Assembly (NCBI GenBank): GCA_005877565.1
Contig: VBOK01000006.1
Span: forward strand, 1 to 11,892
Direction: 5' to 3'
Length of the DNA: 11,892 nt
DNA from: Nitrospirota bacterium
GTDB taxonomy: Bacteria > Nitrospirota > Nitrospiria > Nitrospirales > NS-4
This document shows positions 1 to 5,272 of the stretch, in pieces. Positions within the stretch are counted from its first letter, which is position 1. Every line of letters begins with the position of its first letter. A program made the translations under genes and the position numbers. The notes beneath the pieces were generated by a model. That model ran no database searches and had not been told where the DNA came from. It saw nothing but the letters and a program-made list of their open reading frames with translations.

Positions 1-468
1 TACGCCTTGATCAAGACCATCACCGAACCGGCCCCGTTGGGGCCGACGCCCCTGCGGATCGACGGCGCGGTAATCCAGTCGCTCGTCTTCGATCTCGACG
101 CACTCGCCAAACTCCCGGCGAGTGAACAGGTGCCGGACGTGTCAGTCGAGGATCCCAGGGTGCGGGGACAGGGCGTGCGGATCCGGGCGCTGTTGAATGT
201 TGCGACCTGCAAGATCGGAGCGGACCACGTGACCTTCCACTCAGCCGATGGTCAGTACGCCGCCAGCCTCCATCTCAAGGAGGCAGCCGAGTCGGGCATA
301 CTGGTTTACAAGCTGGATGGGCGCCCGTTGCTCCGGGAGGAGGGGGGGCCATTCCGCCTGATCACCCCGTCTCTGGGCGACTGGTGTGCCAGCGTGAAGA
401 GTGTAACGCGCATCGAGTTTACCGTCGGGCCTGGCAAAGACACGCGCCCCGAGGGCAGCCACGCCTAG
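1..468 (+). CDS. Small molybdopterin-binding-domain (sulfite oxidase-like) protein, 5' end possibly outside window
   Basis: The frame is open from base 1; the first usable start in the window is a TTG at 7 (153 aa from there), so the true start may lie upstream. Numbering from that TTG, residues about 19-140 read like the oxidoreductase molybdopterin-binding domain (sulfite oxidase/YedY type): a DGAV strand near 19-22, a VTFHSADG strand about 75-82, a LVYKLDGRPL segment at 99-108, a GGPFRLITP strand at 113-121 and a terminal W-C-x-S-V-K-S-V-T-R-I-E segment at 126-137. In family members the equivalents of these strands line the cofactor pocket. I see no clear equivalent of the conserved molybdenum-ligand cysteine of true sulfite oxidases, so cofactor binding and catalysis are uncertain. 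No signal peptide is visible in this part. It is followed 19 nt later by the dehydrogenase gene on the same strand and is probably co-transcribed with it. The domain call is by recognition of the pattern only. Confidence 0.68.
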   Translation, partial: YALIKTITEPAPLGPTPLRIDGAVIQSLVFDLDALAKLPASEQVPDVSVEDPRVRGQGVRIRALLNVATCKIGADHVTFHSADGQYAASLHLKEAAESGILVYKLDGRPLLREEGGPFRLITPSLGDWCASVKSVTRIEFTVGPGKDTRPEGSHA

Positions 469-487
469 CAGTCTGTTTTCCTGACCC

Positions 488-1444
488 ATGGCGACCGTTT
501 ACGTGAGCAGACGCCTCCCAGACCCGGTCATGACCGAGTTGGCTCGACGCTTCACCCTCATCGGACGGCCCCATGATCGTCCGGCGACGCGCGAGGAACT
601 GCTCGACGCATCGTCCCAGGCCGACGCGTTCGCGGTGACCTTGACGGAGCGCGTGGATGCCGATGTGCTGGACAGGGCCCCGCGGCTGAAGGTCGTGGCT
701 GTCTACGCCGTTGGCTACGACAACGTGGACGTCGCCGCCGCAACGCGCCGTAGCATCGTCGTCACCAATACCCCGGATGTCTTGACGGAGACGACGGCTG
801 ACCTGGCGTGGGCGCTGATTCTGGCGGTGATGAGGCGGATTCCGGAGGCTGACCGGTTGGTGCGCGAAGGGCGATGGGAGGGCTGGGCGCCAGCGCAACT
901 GCTTGGCGCGGACGTGTTTGGAAAGACGCTGGGCATCATCGGGATGGGGCGGATCGGGCGTGCCGTCGCCCGGCGTGCGCTGGGGTTCGGGATGACGATC
1001 CTCTATCACACATGCCATCCTCTCCGCCATGAAGAGGGGGTGGAGTTGCACGCGAAGCATCTCCCCTTGCCGCAGGTGCTGCAGGCGGCGGATATCGTGA
1101 CGATCCATGCCCCGCTGACTGATTCCACGCGGGGACTGATCGGCAAGGCCGAACTCGCGATGATGCGGCGCTCGGCCTATCTCATCAATACAGCACGCGG
1201 AGCGGTGGTGGATGAAGCGGCCTTAGCCGAGGCCCTGGAGCAGGGACGGTTGGCGGGCGCCGGCCTTGATGTGTACCAGCATGAGCCACACGTCGATTCC
1301 CGCTTGCTGGCGCTTCCCAACGCCGTGCTCTTGCCGCACATCGGGTCTGCGACGACGGAAACCAGGGTGAAGATGGGCCTGATGGTGGCGGACAACATCA
1401 CCGCGGTGCTCGAAGGGCGGGAGGCGCCCCACCGCGTGAATTGA
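488..1444 (+). CDS. D-2-hydroxyacid dehydrogenase, glyoxylate/hydroxypyruvate reductase type
   Basis: A 318-aa member of the D-isomer-specific 2-hydroxyacid dehydrogenase family, close to the usual 310-335 aa. Members of this family reduce a 2-keto acid such as glyoxylate or hydroxypyruvate with NAD(P)H in the cytoplasm. The catalytic N-terminal half is followed by the Rossmann motif G-M-G-R-I-G at 152-157. All three catalytic residues are in place: Arg237 in NTARGA, Glu266 in DVYQHEP and His284 in LPHIGSAT. VGYDNVD near 76-82 matches the substrate-loop signature. The closest look is GyaR/GhrB, but the sequence alone does not fix the substrate, and phosphoglycerate dehydrogenase is unlikely because no C-terminal ACT domain is present. 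The ATG at 488 is the first start after the preceding stop; it has no SD and no convincing promoter, so co-transcription with the upstream gene is likely. The TGA at 1442-1444 lies inside the -35 box of the next gene. Confidence 0.93.
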   Translation: MATVYVSRRLPDPVMTELARRFTLIGRPHDRPATREELLDASSQADAFAVTLTERVDADVLDRAPRLKVVAVYAVGYDNVDVAAATRRSIVVTNTPDVLTETTADLAWALILAVMRRIPEADRLVREGRWEGWAPAQLLGADVFGKTLGIIGMGRIGRAVARRALGFGMTILYHTCHPLRHEEGVELHAKHLPLPQVLQAADIVTIHAPLTDSTRGLIGKAELAMMRRSAYLINTARGAVVDEAALAEALEQGRLAGAGLDVYQHEPHVDSRLLALPNAVLLPHIGSATTETRVKMGLMVADNITAVLEGREAPHRVN

Positions 1445-1469
1445 CAAGCCGGAAACCCCGTGGTCTAAT
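1441..1469 (+). promoter_or_regulatory. Sigma70 promoter of the tandem-repeat protein gene
   Basis: TTGACA (1441-1446, perfect -35) is followed by exactly 17 nt and TCTAAT (1464-1469, one mismatch to TATAAT). Expected transcription start is about 1475-1477, and the ATG is at 1477, so the mRNA should be leaderless or carry one or two extra bases. The -35 box contains the stop codon of the upstream dehydrogenase gene. Confidence 0.78.
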
Positions 1470-1476
1470 CCGCGGC

Positions 1477-1914
1477 ATGGATCTCTTCGGCAAAGTCGCG
1501 TTGGTCGAAATTCCGATCCTGATCACGGCGAATCAGAAGACATGGCTGGAAACGCTGGTCAAGAAGGGCAAGATCGCGGTCCCGCCAGGCGGGACCCTCC
1601 CTGAAGGGTCCGTCATTTCCATTTTTATGCGGACGCTCTTGTGGGACTCGGAAGAACGACGGCAGTCTCTGGAGATGGTTCCGGAGGAGATTCAGAAGAA
1701 GATGTGCGAGGGCACGGGCCTGGTCGGAACCAAGATCCAGGTCTCGGTGGATCAGAAGGCCTGGCTCGACAAGGCGGCGGCGTCCAGCAAGGTCTCGCTG
1801 CCTCCCGGCGACTCGCCCATCTCCCTCTTCACCCGCGTCCTGCTCGAGAACGCGATGGAGCAGCAGAATGCCCTCGAACGGGCCGATCCCTGGGCGGATG
1901 ACGATGAAGAATAA
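1477..1914 (+). CDS. Unknown 145-aa protein with an internal duplication
   Basis: I do not recognise the family. The protein consists of two diverged copies of one unit, residues about 14-66 and 87-134, joined by a charged linker. Both copies follow Q-K-x-W-L-(E/D), then K-(I/V)-(A/S)-(V/L)-P-P-G, then I-S-(I/L)-F-x-R-x-L-L and a charged helix ending in L-E. Examples are QKTWLE with IAVPPGG and QKAWLD with VSLPPGD. The tail is acidic (WADDDEE). There is no signal peptide or membrane segment, so it is probably cytoplasmic. An in-frame TTG at 1441 would add 12 residues and overlap the previous stop, but the strong promoter at 1441-1469 argues for the ATG at 1477. No SD is visible. The 3' end faces the DUF5069 gene with a 17-nt gap. 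The repeat unit might be a small helical binding domain; that is inference only. Confidence 0.82.
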   Translation: MDLFGKVALVEIPILITANQKTWLETLVKKGKIAVPPGGTLPEGSVISIFMRTLLWDSEERRQSLEMVPEEIQKKMCEGTGLVGTKIQVSVDQKAWLDKAAASSKVSLPPGDSPISLFTRVLLENAMEQQNALERADPWADDDEE

Positions 1915-1931
1915 AGGCAGGCGATAGCGAC

Positions 1932-2465
1932 TTATCCGGTCGGGGCCGCGTCGCGCCGCGGTACTGGCCGGCCTTCCTCCAGGTCGAGCAAGTCGATCCA
2001 CGTCACGATATCGGTACGTGAGGGAGCGACGGCGTCGCGCGTTTTCTTGAAATACGCCCACTGCGCCTCCTCTTCCGGCCCCCGTTCCAGCATCTGCTTG
2101 TTCCAGATCTCGATTTGTTTCTTCGAGCGGGGGCGTGCGTGGATGGCCAGCCATTCCAGAATGAGCTCGTCGGTGCGGCTCTTGGCCGCGTAGGCGAAGT
2201 CCTGCTCACTGACTTCTAGGAATGACAGCAGCGTTTTGTCGAGTGGGCAGGGATAGATGTAAGGGCCGTTCACTCCGGCCTCCCGGGCGCGGGCCTTATC
2301 AATCATCCTGGCCACGTGCACGTAGCCGCCGAGCAACTCCCTGGAGCTTCGGGGATATTCCTTGGTGAGGTCGTTCGGTCGCGGACGCTGGAGACGACCC
2401 ATGGTTGTGTCAAGCGTGTCGCCCTTCATCTCGCCCCCAGTGGAGCCGGGAATGTTCAGCGACAT
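1932..2465 (-). CDS. DUF5069 family protein
   Basis: A 177-aa protein of unknown function. The diagnostic DUF5069 start is clear: D-L-T-K-E-Y-P-R-S-x-R-E-L-L-G-G-Y-V-H-x-A-R-M-I-D-K-A-R at about residues 32-60. It is followed by Y-I-Y-P-C-P-L-D-K-x-L-L-x-F at about 70-83 and a helical C-terminal half containing W-x-x-x-x-A and K-K-Q-I-E-I-W-N-K. There is no signal peptide and the protein is presumably cytoplasmic. The N-terminal 30 residues (Gly/Thr-rich) are an extension before the domain. The start at 2465 is fixed by a strong SD (TAGGAG, GGAG at 2477-2474) 8 nt upstream. The TAG stop of the preceding DUF3386 gene (2479-2477) is part of this SD, so the two genes are very likely translationally coupled. 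Its 3' end is 17 nt from the convergent gene ending at 1914. Confidence 0.88.
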   Translation of the reverse strand: MSLNIPGSTGGEMKGDTLDTTMGRLQRPRPNDLTKEYPRSSRELLGGYVHVARMIDKARAREAGVNGPYIYPCPLDKTLLSFLEVSEQDFAYAAKSRTDELILEWLAIHARPRSKKQIEIWNKQMLERGPEEEAQWAYFKKTRDAVAPSRTDIVTWIDLLDLEEGRPVPRRDAAPTG

Positions 2466-2476
2466 GAGTAAATCTC

Positions 2477-3151
2477 CTACAGCAGGCGATGGTTCGCGAA
2501 GGTCAAGGTCTTGACCGAGACAGCGCCGTTTTCCGCCGAGATGATGCGGCGCGAGGCCGGCAAGTCGGCGTGGCCGACCCGCACGTGCGTATCGGTGAAG
2601 CTTTCAACGTTAGCCAGTCGGCCGTCCTGCGGGTTGAAGTAATAGACGGTGTAGCGCGTGGTCAGGTACTTCGTGTCGGCCGTGATCGCGCTGTCCTCGA
2701 CGTTGATGGTGAACTTGATCGGTCCCATGGTACGGTTGATCTGCGTGATGCGGTCGTCTTTCACGCGGTAATGGGACTGCAGACTGTCGTGGATGCGGAT
2801 GGTCTGCCCCAGCGGGTGGGCGGCGCTTCGGTCTAGGGTGAGGATGCTTTTCCCGTCCGATTGGTCGAAAGTCCGGTGGGCGCGGTGGACGGCGATCATG
2901 CTAATGGTTCCGGTCACCCACTTCTGGACTTCCACATCCGGCAGGGACACTGTCACGTCCTGAGCGGATTTCGCGGTTACCGTCCCGGTCAGCTCCTTGC
3001 CGTCCACGTTGACGGTCAGATCTGCGGAGAATCCGTTGAAGTCAGACGGCCAACGGGCCGTTTTCTCGAATGCCCGCCGCAACAGCTCGCGGGCTTCAGG
3101 ATCGTCTTGGGCGTCGGTCGGGCATGTTTCCTTGTTATACATCATGGTCAT
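2477..3151 (-). CDS. DUF3386 family protein
   Basis: A 224-aa protein resembling DUF3386, a family known from cyanobacteria, plants and some other bacteria with no established biochemical role. Matching parts are the A-R-E-L-L-R-R-A-F-E-K opening helix (about 20-30), W-P-S-D-F-N-G-F-S-A-D-L-T-V (about 34-47), the G-x-V-T-A-K-S-A-Q-D-V-T-V strand, A-V-H-R-x-H-R-x-F-D-Q (about 87-97), H-Y-R-V-K-D-D-R-I and the terminal A-S-R-R-I-I-S strand. No signal peptide or membrane segment is seen. A longer frame is open to 3286, but the start is placed at the ATG at 3151 because AAGGAG (3164-3159) lies 7 nt upstream; ATGs at 3145 and 3142 are less well placed. It is the first gene of a two-gene operon with DUF5069, 11 nt away, driven by the promoter at 3209-3237. 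Confidence 0.86.
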   Translation of the reverse strand: MTMMYNKETCPTDAQDDPEARELLRRAFEKTARWPSDFNGFSADLTVNVDGKELTGTVTAKSAQDVTVSLPDVEVQKWVTGTISMIAVHRAHRTFDQSDGKSILTLDRSAAHPLGQTIRIHDSLQSHYRVKDDRITQINRTMGPIKFTINVEDSAITADTKYLTTRYTVYYFNPQDGRLANVESFTDTHVRVGHADLPASRRIISAENGAVSVKTLTFANHRLL

Positions 3152-3208
3152 AGACAATCTCCTTGAGTCAGGTGTGGCTGGGCTGGCTTTGCCTTCGCCG
3201 ATGGTCTC

Positions 3209-3237
3209 ATTATAGAGGCCGGTCGGCGGTTCGTCCA
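3209..3237 (-). promoter_or_regulatory. Sigma70 promoter of the DUF3386-DUF5069 operon
   Basis: On the minus strand, a perfect TATAAT (3214-3209) is preceded by 17 nt and TGGACG (3237-3232, 4 of 6 matches to TTGACA). The expected transcription start is near 3202, giving a leader of about 50 nt that carries the AAGGAG site. The -10 lies inside the longer open frame to 3286, which supports the internal start at 3151. Confidence 0.72.
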
Positions 3238-3270
3238 GTTTCGTGGCCGTCCAAGGTGTCAACGGGCATC

Positions 3271-3470
3271 TAACATAAAAATACATAGTAATTCTTACAT
3301 CATACTATTCAAAAACAACGCTCTGATTGGCACATGTGACTAATAAATGACACGATCTTTTCCTCTTTTGTTATTAATAAGTTGGAAAGATTTATTCAAG
3401 CTGAACAGCCGCATCTACGTAAGATTTTTCACAGGTCACTATCGGTTTATGGTAACATAAAGTTTCGTGA
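3271..3470. other. AT-rich gene-free island
   Basis: A hand count gives 64 G or C in these 200 bases (32%), against about 60% for the surrounding genes. It contains perfect palindromes CACATGTG (3331-3338) and TTATTAATAA (3371-3380), and the inverted pair GTAAC/GTTAC at 3452-3456 and 3472-3476 just beyond the island. No plausible gene is seen in the whole gap between 3152 and about 3504. The rest of the gap holds the operon promoter above and, near 3467-3496, a weak plus-strand promoter-like pair (GTGACG, 18 nt, GAGGAT). The island could be a regulatory or protein-binding region or the remnant of inserted DNA. Confidence 0.7.
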
Positions 3471-3498
3471 CGTTACTTGAGGAAAAGCCTGAGGATCA

Positions 3499-3575
3499 GA
3501 CGTTATGAAGAAGGTACTAAGACAGAGAGCCCAAGAGAGAACGCATAAGGCCCACAAAGACGGGCATAAGAAGAC
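3499..3575. repeat. Probable interspersed-repeat-derived segment
   Basis: The stretch is purine-rich on the plus strand with short repeated words (AAGA, AGAGA, CATAAG at 3543-3548 and 3565-3570). On the minus strand it translates to a hydrophobic, Leu/Val/Phe/Cys-rich run with words such as ALCVLSWALC. From general knowledge, this translation is typical of a class of widespread intergenic repeats that annotation often miscalls as KGHKE-type or FVFFV-type peptides. Codon use here (four AGA codons within about 30) also differs from neighbouring genes. The element identity is inferred and a copy search was not possible. Confidence 0.4.
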
Positions 3576-3591
3576 GAGACCGGTCGTCAGC

Positions 3592-3864
3592 ATGGCGACG
3601 AAAGCTGGGGAAGCTCCCAGGCATGGCCGGGTGGGTGAGCGGACCAAGGGGCAGTCGGCGCTGGCGACGACTGTGGCTGAGGACGAACTCGAAGAGCGCC
3701 GTCGTCTGTTTGCCAGAGCTCGGAAAGGCGACAAAGGTGCCGTGGCCAAAATTTATGAGCTGTATGGCGCTCGCATCTACACATCGGCGCAAGTCAAGGA
3801 AGCCCAGCCAAACGGGTTTACCGTCCCGGCCTCGCCGGGGCGAAAACGGGTTCGAACCGCCTGA
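3592..3864 (+). CDS. Small basic protein of unknown function
   Basis: The frame is open from an ATG at 3505 (119 aa), but I place the start at the ATG at 3592 (90 aa) because the first 29 codons look repeat-derived and carry rare AGA codons. There is no strong SD at either position. The only part that looks like a real conserved domain is residues about 30-65, E-E-R-R-R-L-F-A-R-A-R-K-G-D-K-G-A-V-A-K then I-Y-E-L-Y-G-A-R-I-Y. It superficially resembles the opening helix of ECF sigma factor region 2, but it is far too short to be a sigma factor. The last 20 codons (from about 3811) coincide with a block of hairpins and direct repeats, so the natural C-terminus may also be altered. I do not assign a function. 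Confidence 0.5.
   Translation: MATKAGEAPRHGRVGERTKGQSALATTVAEDELEERRRLFARARKGDKGAVAKIYELYGARIYTSAQVKEAQPNGFTVPASPGRKRVRTA
3811..3859 (+). repeat. Direct repeats flanking a strong hairpin, with adjoining palindrome
   Basis: AACGGGTT occurs at 3811-3818 and again at 3845-3852. Between them is a 9-bp stem (3822-3830 with 3834-3842, one G-U pair) closed by a CTC loop, core CCCGGC/GCCGGG. The second repeat runs into the perfect palindrome GGTTCGAACC (3849-3858). All of this lies in the last codons of the small ORF ending at 3864. Confidence 0.6.
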
Positions 3865-3887
3865 GAGGAAATCGCGCTTCTGAGGGT

Positions 3888-3923
3888 GAAGGGCCGGTGG
3901 GCTGATGGAGCCGCCGGCCCTTC
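3888..3923 (+). terminator. Strong hairpin, possible terminator of the small gene ending at 3864
   Basis: A perfect 10-bp stem, GAAGGGCCGG (3888-3897) with CCGGCCCTTC (3914-3923), encloses a 16-nt loop that can form a further GGCT/AGCC pairing. A competing small hairpin CGCCG/CGGCG (3912-3916 and 3923-3927) would be mutually exclusive with it. Only three T follow the second hairpin (3928-3930), so intrinsic termination is plausible but not textbook. It sits 24 nt after the stop at 3864 and about 35 nt before the next start. Confidence 0.5.
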
Positions 3924-3957
3924 GGCGTTTCAGGGTCCAAATGGGTGGACTTAATCT

Positions 3958-4233
3958 ATGAAAGAACGAGATTCCGAGAAACTTAAGTTGCTGTATGAAC
4001 GGTTCCGTGATGTGTGCCTGGTCGAAAAAGAGGTCTGGAAGGAGCTGTTCATGCCTCGTGATGTGCACGGGGAGGGCGTTCGCCTGACCAGTATCCAGGA
4101 TCGCTACGAAGTGTTCATCGATAATCCTGAGGTCGAAGCAGTCTTGGAGGCCAACATCCCTCTGGGAGCCAAGGCCTTGGACGCCGCCATCGCAGAATAC
4201 AAGGACGCCATCAGCTTCATCAAGAAGGGCTGA
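3958..4233 (+). CDS. Unknown small cytoplasmic protein (91 aa)
   Basis: Not recognised. The protein is acidic/basic mixed and largely helical: an N-terminal charged helix (about 3-24, K-L-K-L-L-Y-E-R-F-R), then E-V-W-K-E-L-F-M, a central D-R-Y-E-V-F-I-D-N-P-E segment and a C-terminal helix A-I-A-E-Y-K-D-A-I-S-F-I. There is no signal peptide or membrane segment. Codon use with G/C at third positions matches the neighbours, which supports real coding. The ATG at 3958 is the only sensible start; the upstream GGTGG is about 9 nt away and weak as an SD. It faces the ClpS-like gene, with only 12 nt between the two stops. Confidence 0.72.
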   Translation: MKERDSEKLKLLYERFRDVCLVEKEVWKELFMPRDVHGEGVRLTSIQDRYEVFIDNPEVEAVLEANIPLGAKALDAAIAEYKDAISFIKKG

Positions 4234-4245
4234 CGCGCCGTGCAC

Positions 4246-4539
4246 CTACTGGACGGCGACGCGCAAGCCTCCATCGGCCAGGATTGCAGCAACCTGCTCA
4301 CAGGTCTGTCGGGGACCTTCGTACACTTCCGCCGATCCGGTGTGGTCAATCCGGTAGGCGAGCTCAAAGGCGCGGGTGGGGGTCATCTGGGGGACGGCCC
4401 GACAGAGCAGATCGATCACTTGCTGGTAAGTATGGCAGTCGCAATTGTACACAATGACCCGGGCTTCCAGGTCGTTCCCGGTCAGGGTGCTCGATTCTTC
4501 AAGCGTTTGAGGAATCGGGGATGTCGGCAGCGCGGCCAT
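4246..4539 (-). CDS. Diverged ClpS-like adaptor protein
   Basis: A 97-aa protein with the ClpS fold pattern. ClpS docks on the ClpA N-domain and delivers N-degron substrates to ClpAP. The strand V-I-V-Y-N-C-D (28-34), the helix Y-Q-Q-V-I-D-L-L (38-45), T-P-T-R-A-F-E-L-A (53-61) and D-H-T-G-S-A-E-V (65-72) align with the family. However, key specificity positions differ: the N-D-D triad reads N32-C33-D34, the usual Met gate is Tyr38, and the conserved V-H pair is I64-D65. The C-terminal part is shortened. It is therefore probably a paralogue with altered or no N-end-residue recognition. No clp gene is nearby. The start is fixed by GAGAGG (4552-4547), 7 nt upstream, and a -10 box further up. 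Confidence 0.75.
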   Translation of the reverse strand: MAALPTSPIPQTLEESSTLTGNDLEARVIVYNCDCHTYQQVIDLLCRAVPQMTPTRAFELAYRIDHTGSAEVYEGPRQTCEQVAAILADGGLRVAVQ

Positions 4540-4559
4540 CCGGTGACCTCTCGGTTTTC

Positions 4560-4565
4560 ATTGTA
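4560..4565 (-). promoter_or_regulatory. -10 box for the ClpS-like gene
   Basis: TACAAT on the minus strand (5 of 6 matches). The expected transcription start is near 4553, leaving a leader of about 14 nt that begins with the SD. No convincing -35 lies 16-18 nt upstream, so either the promoter is weak or an activator is needed. Confidence 0.5.
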
Positions 4566-4600
4566 GCAAAGCTGCCGCCCGCCTGCACGAAAGCAGCCGC

Positions 4601-5224
4601 CTACTGGCGTAAGAGGAACGTCTGCAGAGCGATCCGATCCCGTATCTTCATGCGTTGGAGAAGACGGTCGTGCGCGACGGAATCGGTGATCGCGTCGAAT
4701 CCGTATTGCTGGCACAGTTGAACCGTGTACCAGAGCGAGGCGGAAGTTTTGACCAGCATCAGCCCGTATTCGAGCGCGATGGCCCGCTCAGGTTCCAGTC
4801 TCAGCCTGGACATTTGCCGGACCTCCGCCAGGGTGACCGGCCATTCCGTCCACGATGCGAGCAACCACGGCGTGAGCGCGGTCTCTTCCGGAACAAGGCC
4901 GCGCTGGAAGCGGACATCATTCCGAACGGCGAGGTGGAAGATCTCGCGCCATTCGCGGTCCTTCAAATCCCGGTCGATCCGCTGGTCCATCTCCGGGCTG
5001 AGTGGTCCACTGACGTTGTGGCCTTGAGCAATCCGGCCTTGCTGCATGAGCTCGGCATGGTAATCGCCCATACGGTCCGGAGCGGCTGTCGTGCCGCTGG
5101 TCGGGGTCAATTGCAGGGCCATGTAGTCGCGGAAGTGGACGGTGTCGTATCGGGTCAAGAAGCGCTCTAGGCTTTCGGGTGAGCAAAGATGGAACGGGTA
5201 GTAAAATCCCAGGCGGCCGGTCAT
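4601..5224 (-). CDS. Conserved-looking unknown protein (207 aa)
   Basis: I do not recognise a named family. The N-terminus reads G-R-L-G-F-Y-Y-P-F-H-L-C-S-P-E-S-L-E-R-F, followed by R-Y-D-T-V-H-F-R-D-Y-M-A-L-Q-L-T-P (about 25-41), a pattern rich in Tyr, His and Phe that looks conserved rather than random. The rest is mainly helical and charged (D-Q-R-I-D-R-D-L-K-D-R-E-W-R, then W-L-L-A-S-W-T-E-W-P). No signal peptide or transmembrane segment is seen. The ATG at 5224 is the first start after an in-frame TAG; no SD or clear promoter precedes it. It is divergent from the membrane protein gene, with a 48-nt gap, and 61 nt upstream of the ClpS-like gene on the same strand, which has its own -10. 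Confidence 0.78.
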   Translation of the reverse strand: MTGRLGFYYPFHLCSPESLERFLTRYDTVHFRDYMALQLTPTSGTTAAPDRMGDYHAELMQQGRIAQGHNVSGPLSPEMDQRIDRDLKDREWREIFHLAVRNDVRFQRGLVPEETALTPWLLASWTEWPVTLAEVRQMSRLRLEPERAIALEYGLMLVKTSASLWYTVQLCQQYGFDAITDSVAHDRLLQRMKIRDRIALQTFLLRQ

Positions 5225-5255
5225 GGGACGAAGCTGGCGTCTCGTCGTGCGGGCG

Positions 5256-5264
5256 TGCTACCCT
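5256..5264 (+). promoter_or_regulatory. Possible extended -10 for the small membrane protein gene
   Basis: TGCTACCCT is an extended -10 arrangement (TG, one base, then TACCCT with 3 of 6 matches). It ends 8 nt before the ATG at 5273. No good -35 is present, so this is a weak call. Confidence 0.3.
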
Positions 5265-5272
5265 CCCACGTC

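Noticed and set aside
419..1108. A 229-codon minus-strand frame across the molybdopterin-domain and dehydrogenase genes
   Set aside because: It overlaps a dehydrogenase with all catalytic residues intact and has a low-complexity Arg/His/Gln-rich translation.
1946..1961. CCGCG/CGCGG hairpin near the 3' end of the DUF5069 gene as a terminator
   Set aside because: It lies inside the coding sequence, is short and GC-only, and has no T-run on either strand.
3847..3863. GGGTTCGAACC resembling the T-arm of a tRNA
   Set aside because: The bases on either side of a TTCGAAC loop do not pair as a 5-bp T-stem, and no D-arm, anticodon arm or acceptor stem can be drawn around it.
3592..3864. The R-A-R-K-G-D-K-G-A-V-A-K segment as a truncated ECF sigma factor
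   Set aside because: The match covers only one short helix of region 2, and no -10-recognition helix or region 4 follows, so the resemblance is too weak to name.
3517..4245. A 242-codon minus-strand frame across the hairpin block and two small genes
   Set aside because: It spans the hairpins and the repeat-like segment and opposes the 91-aa gene with better codon use. Its sequence changes character along its length as a chance read-through would.
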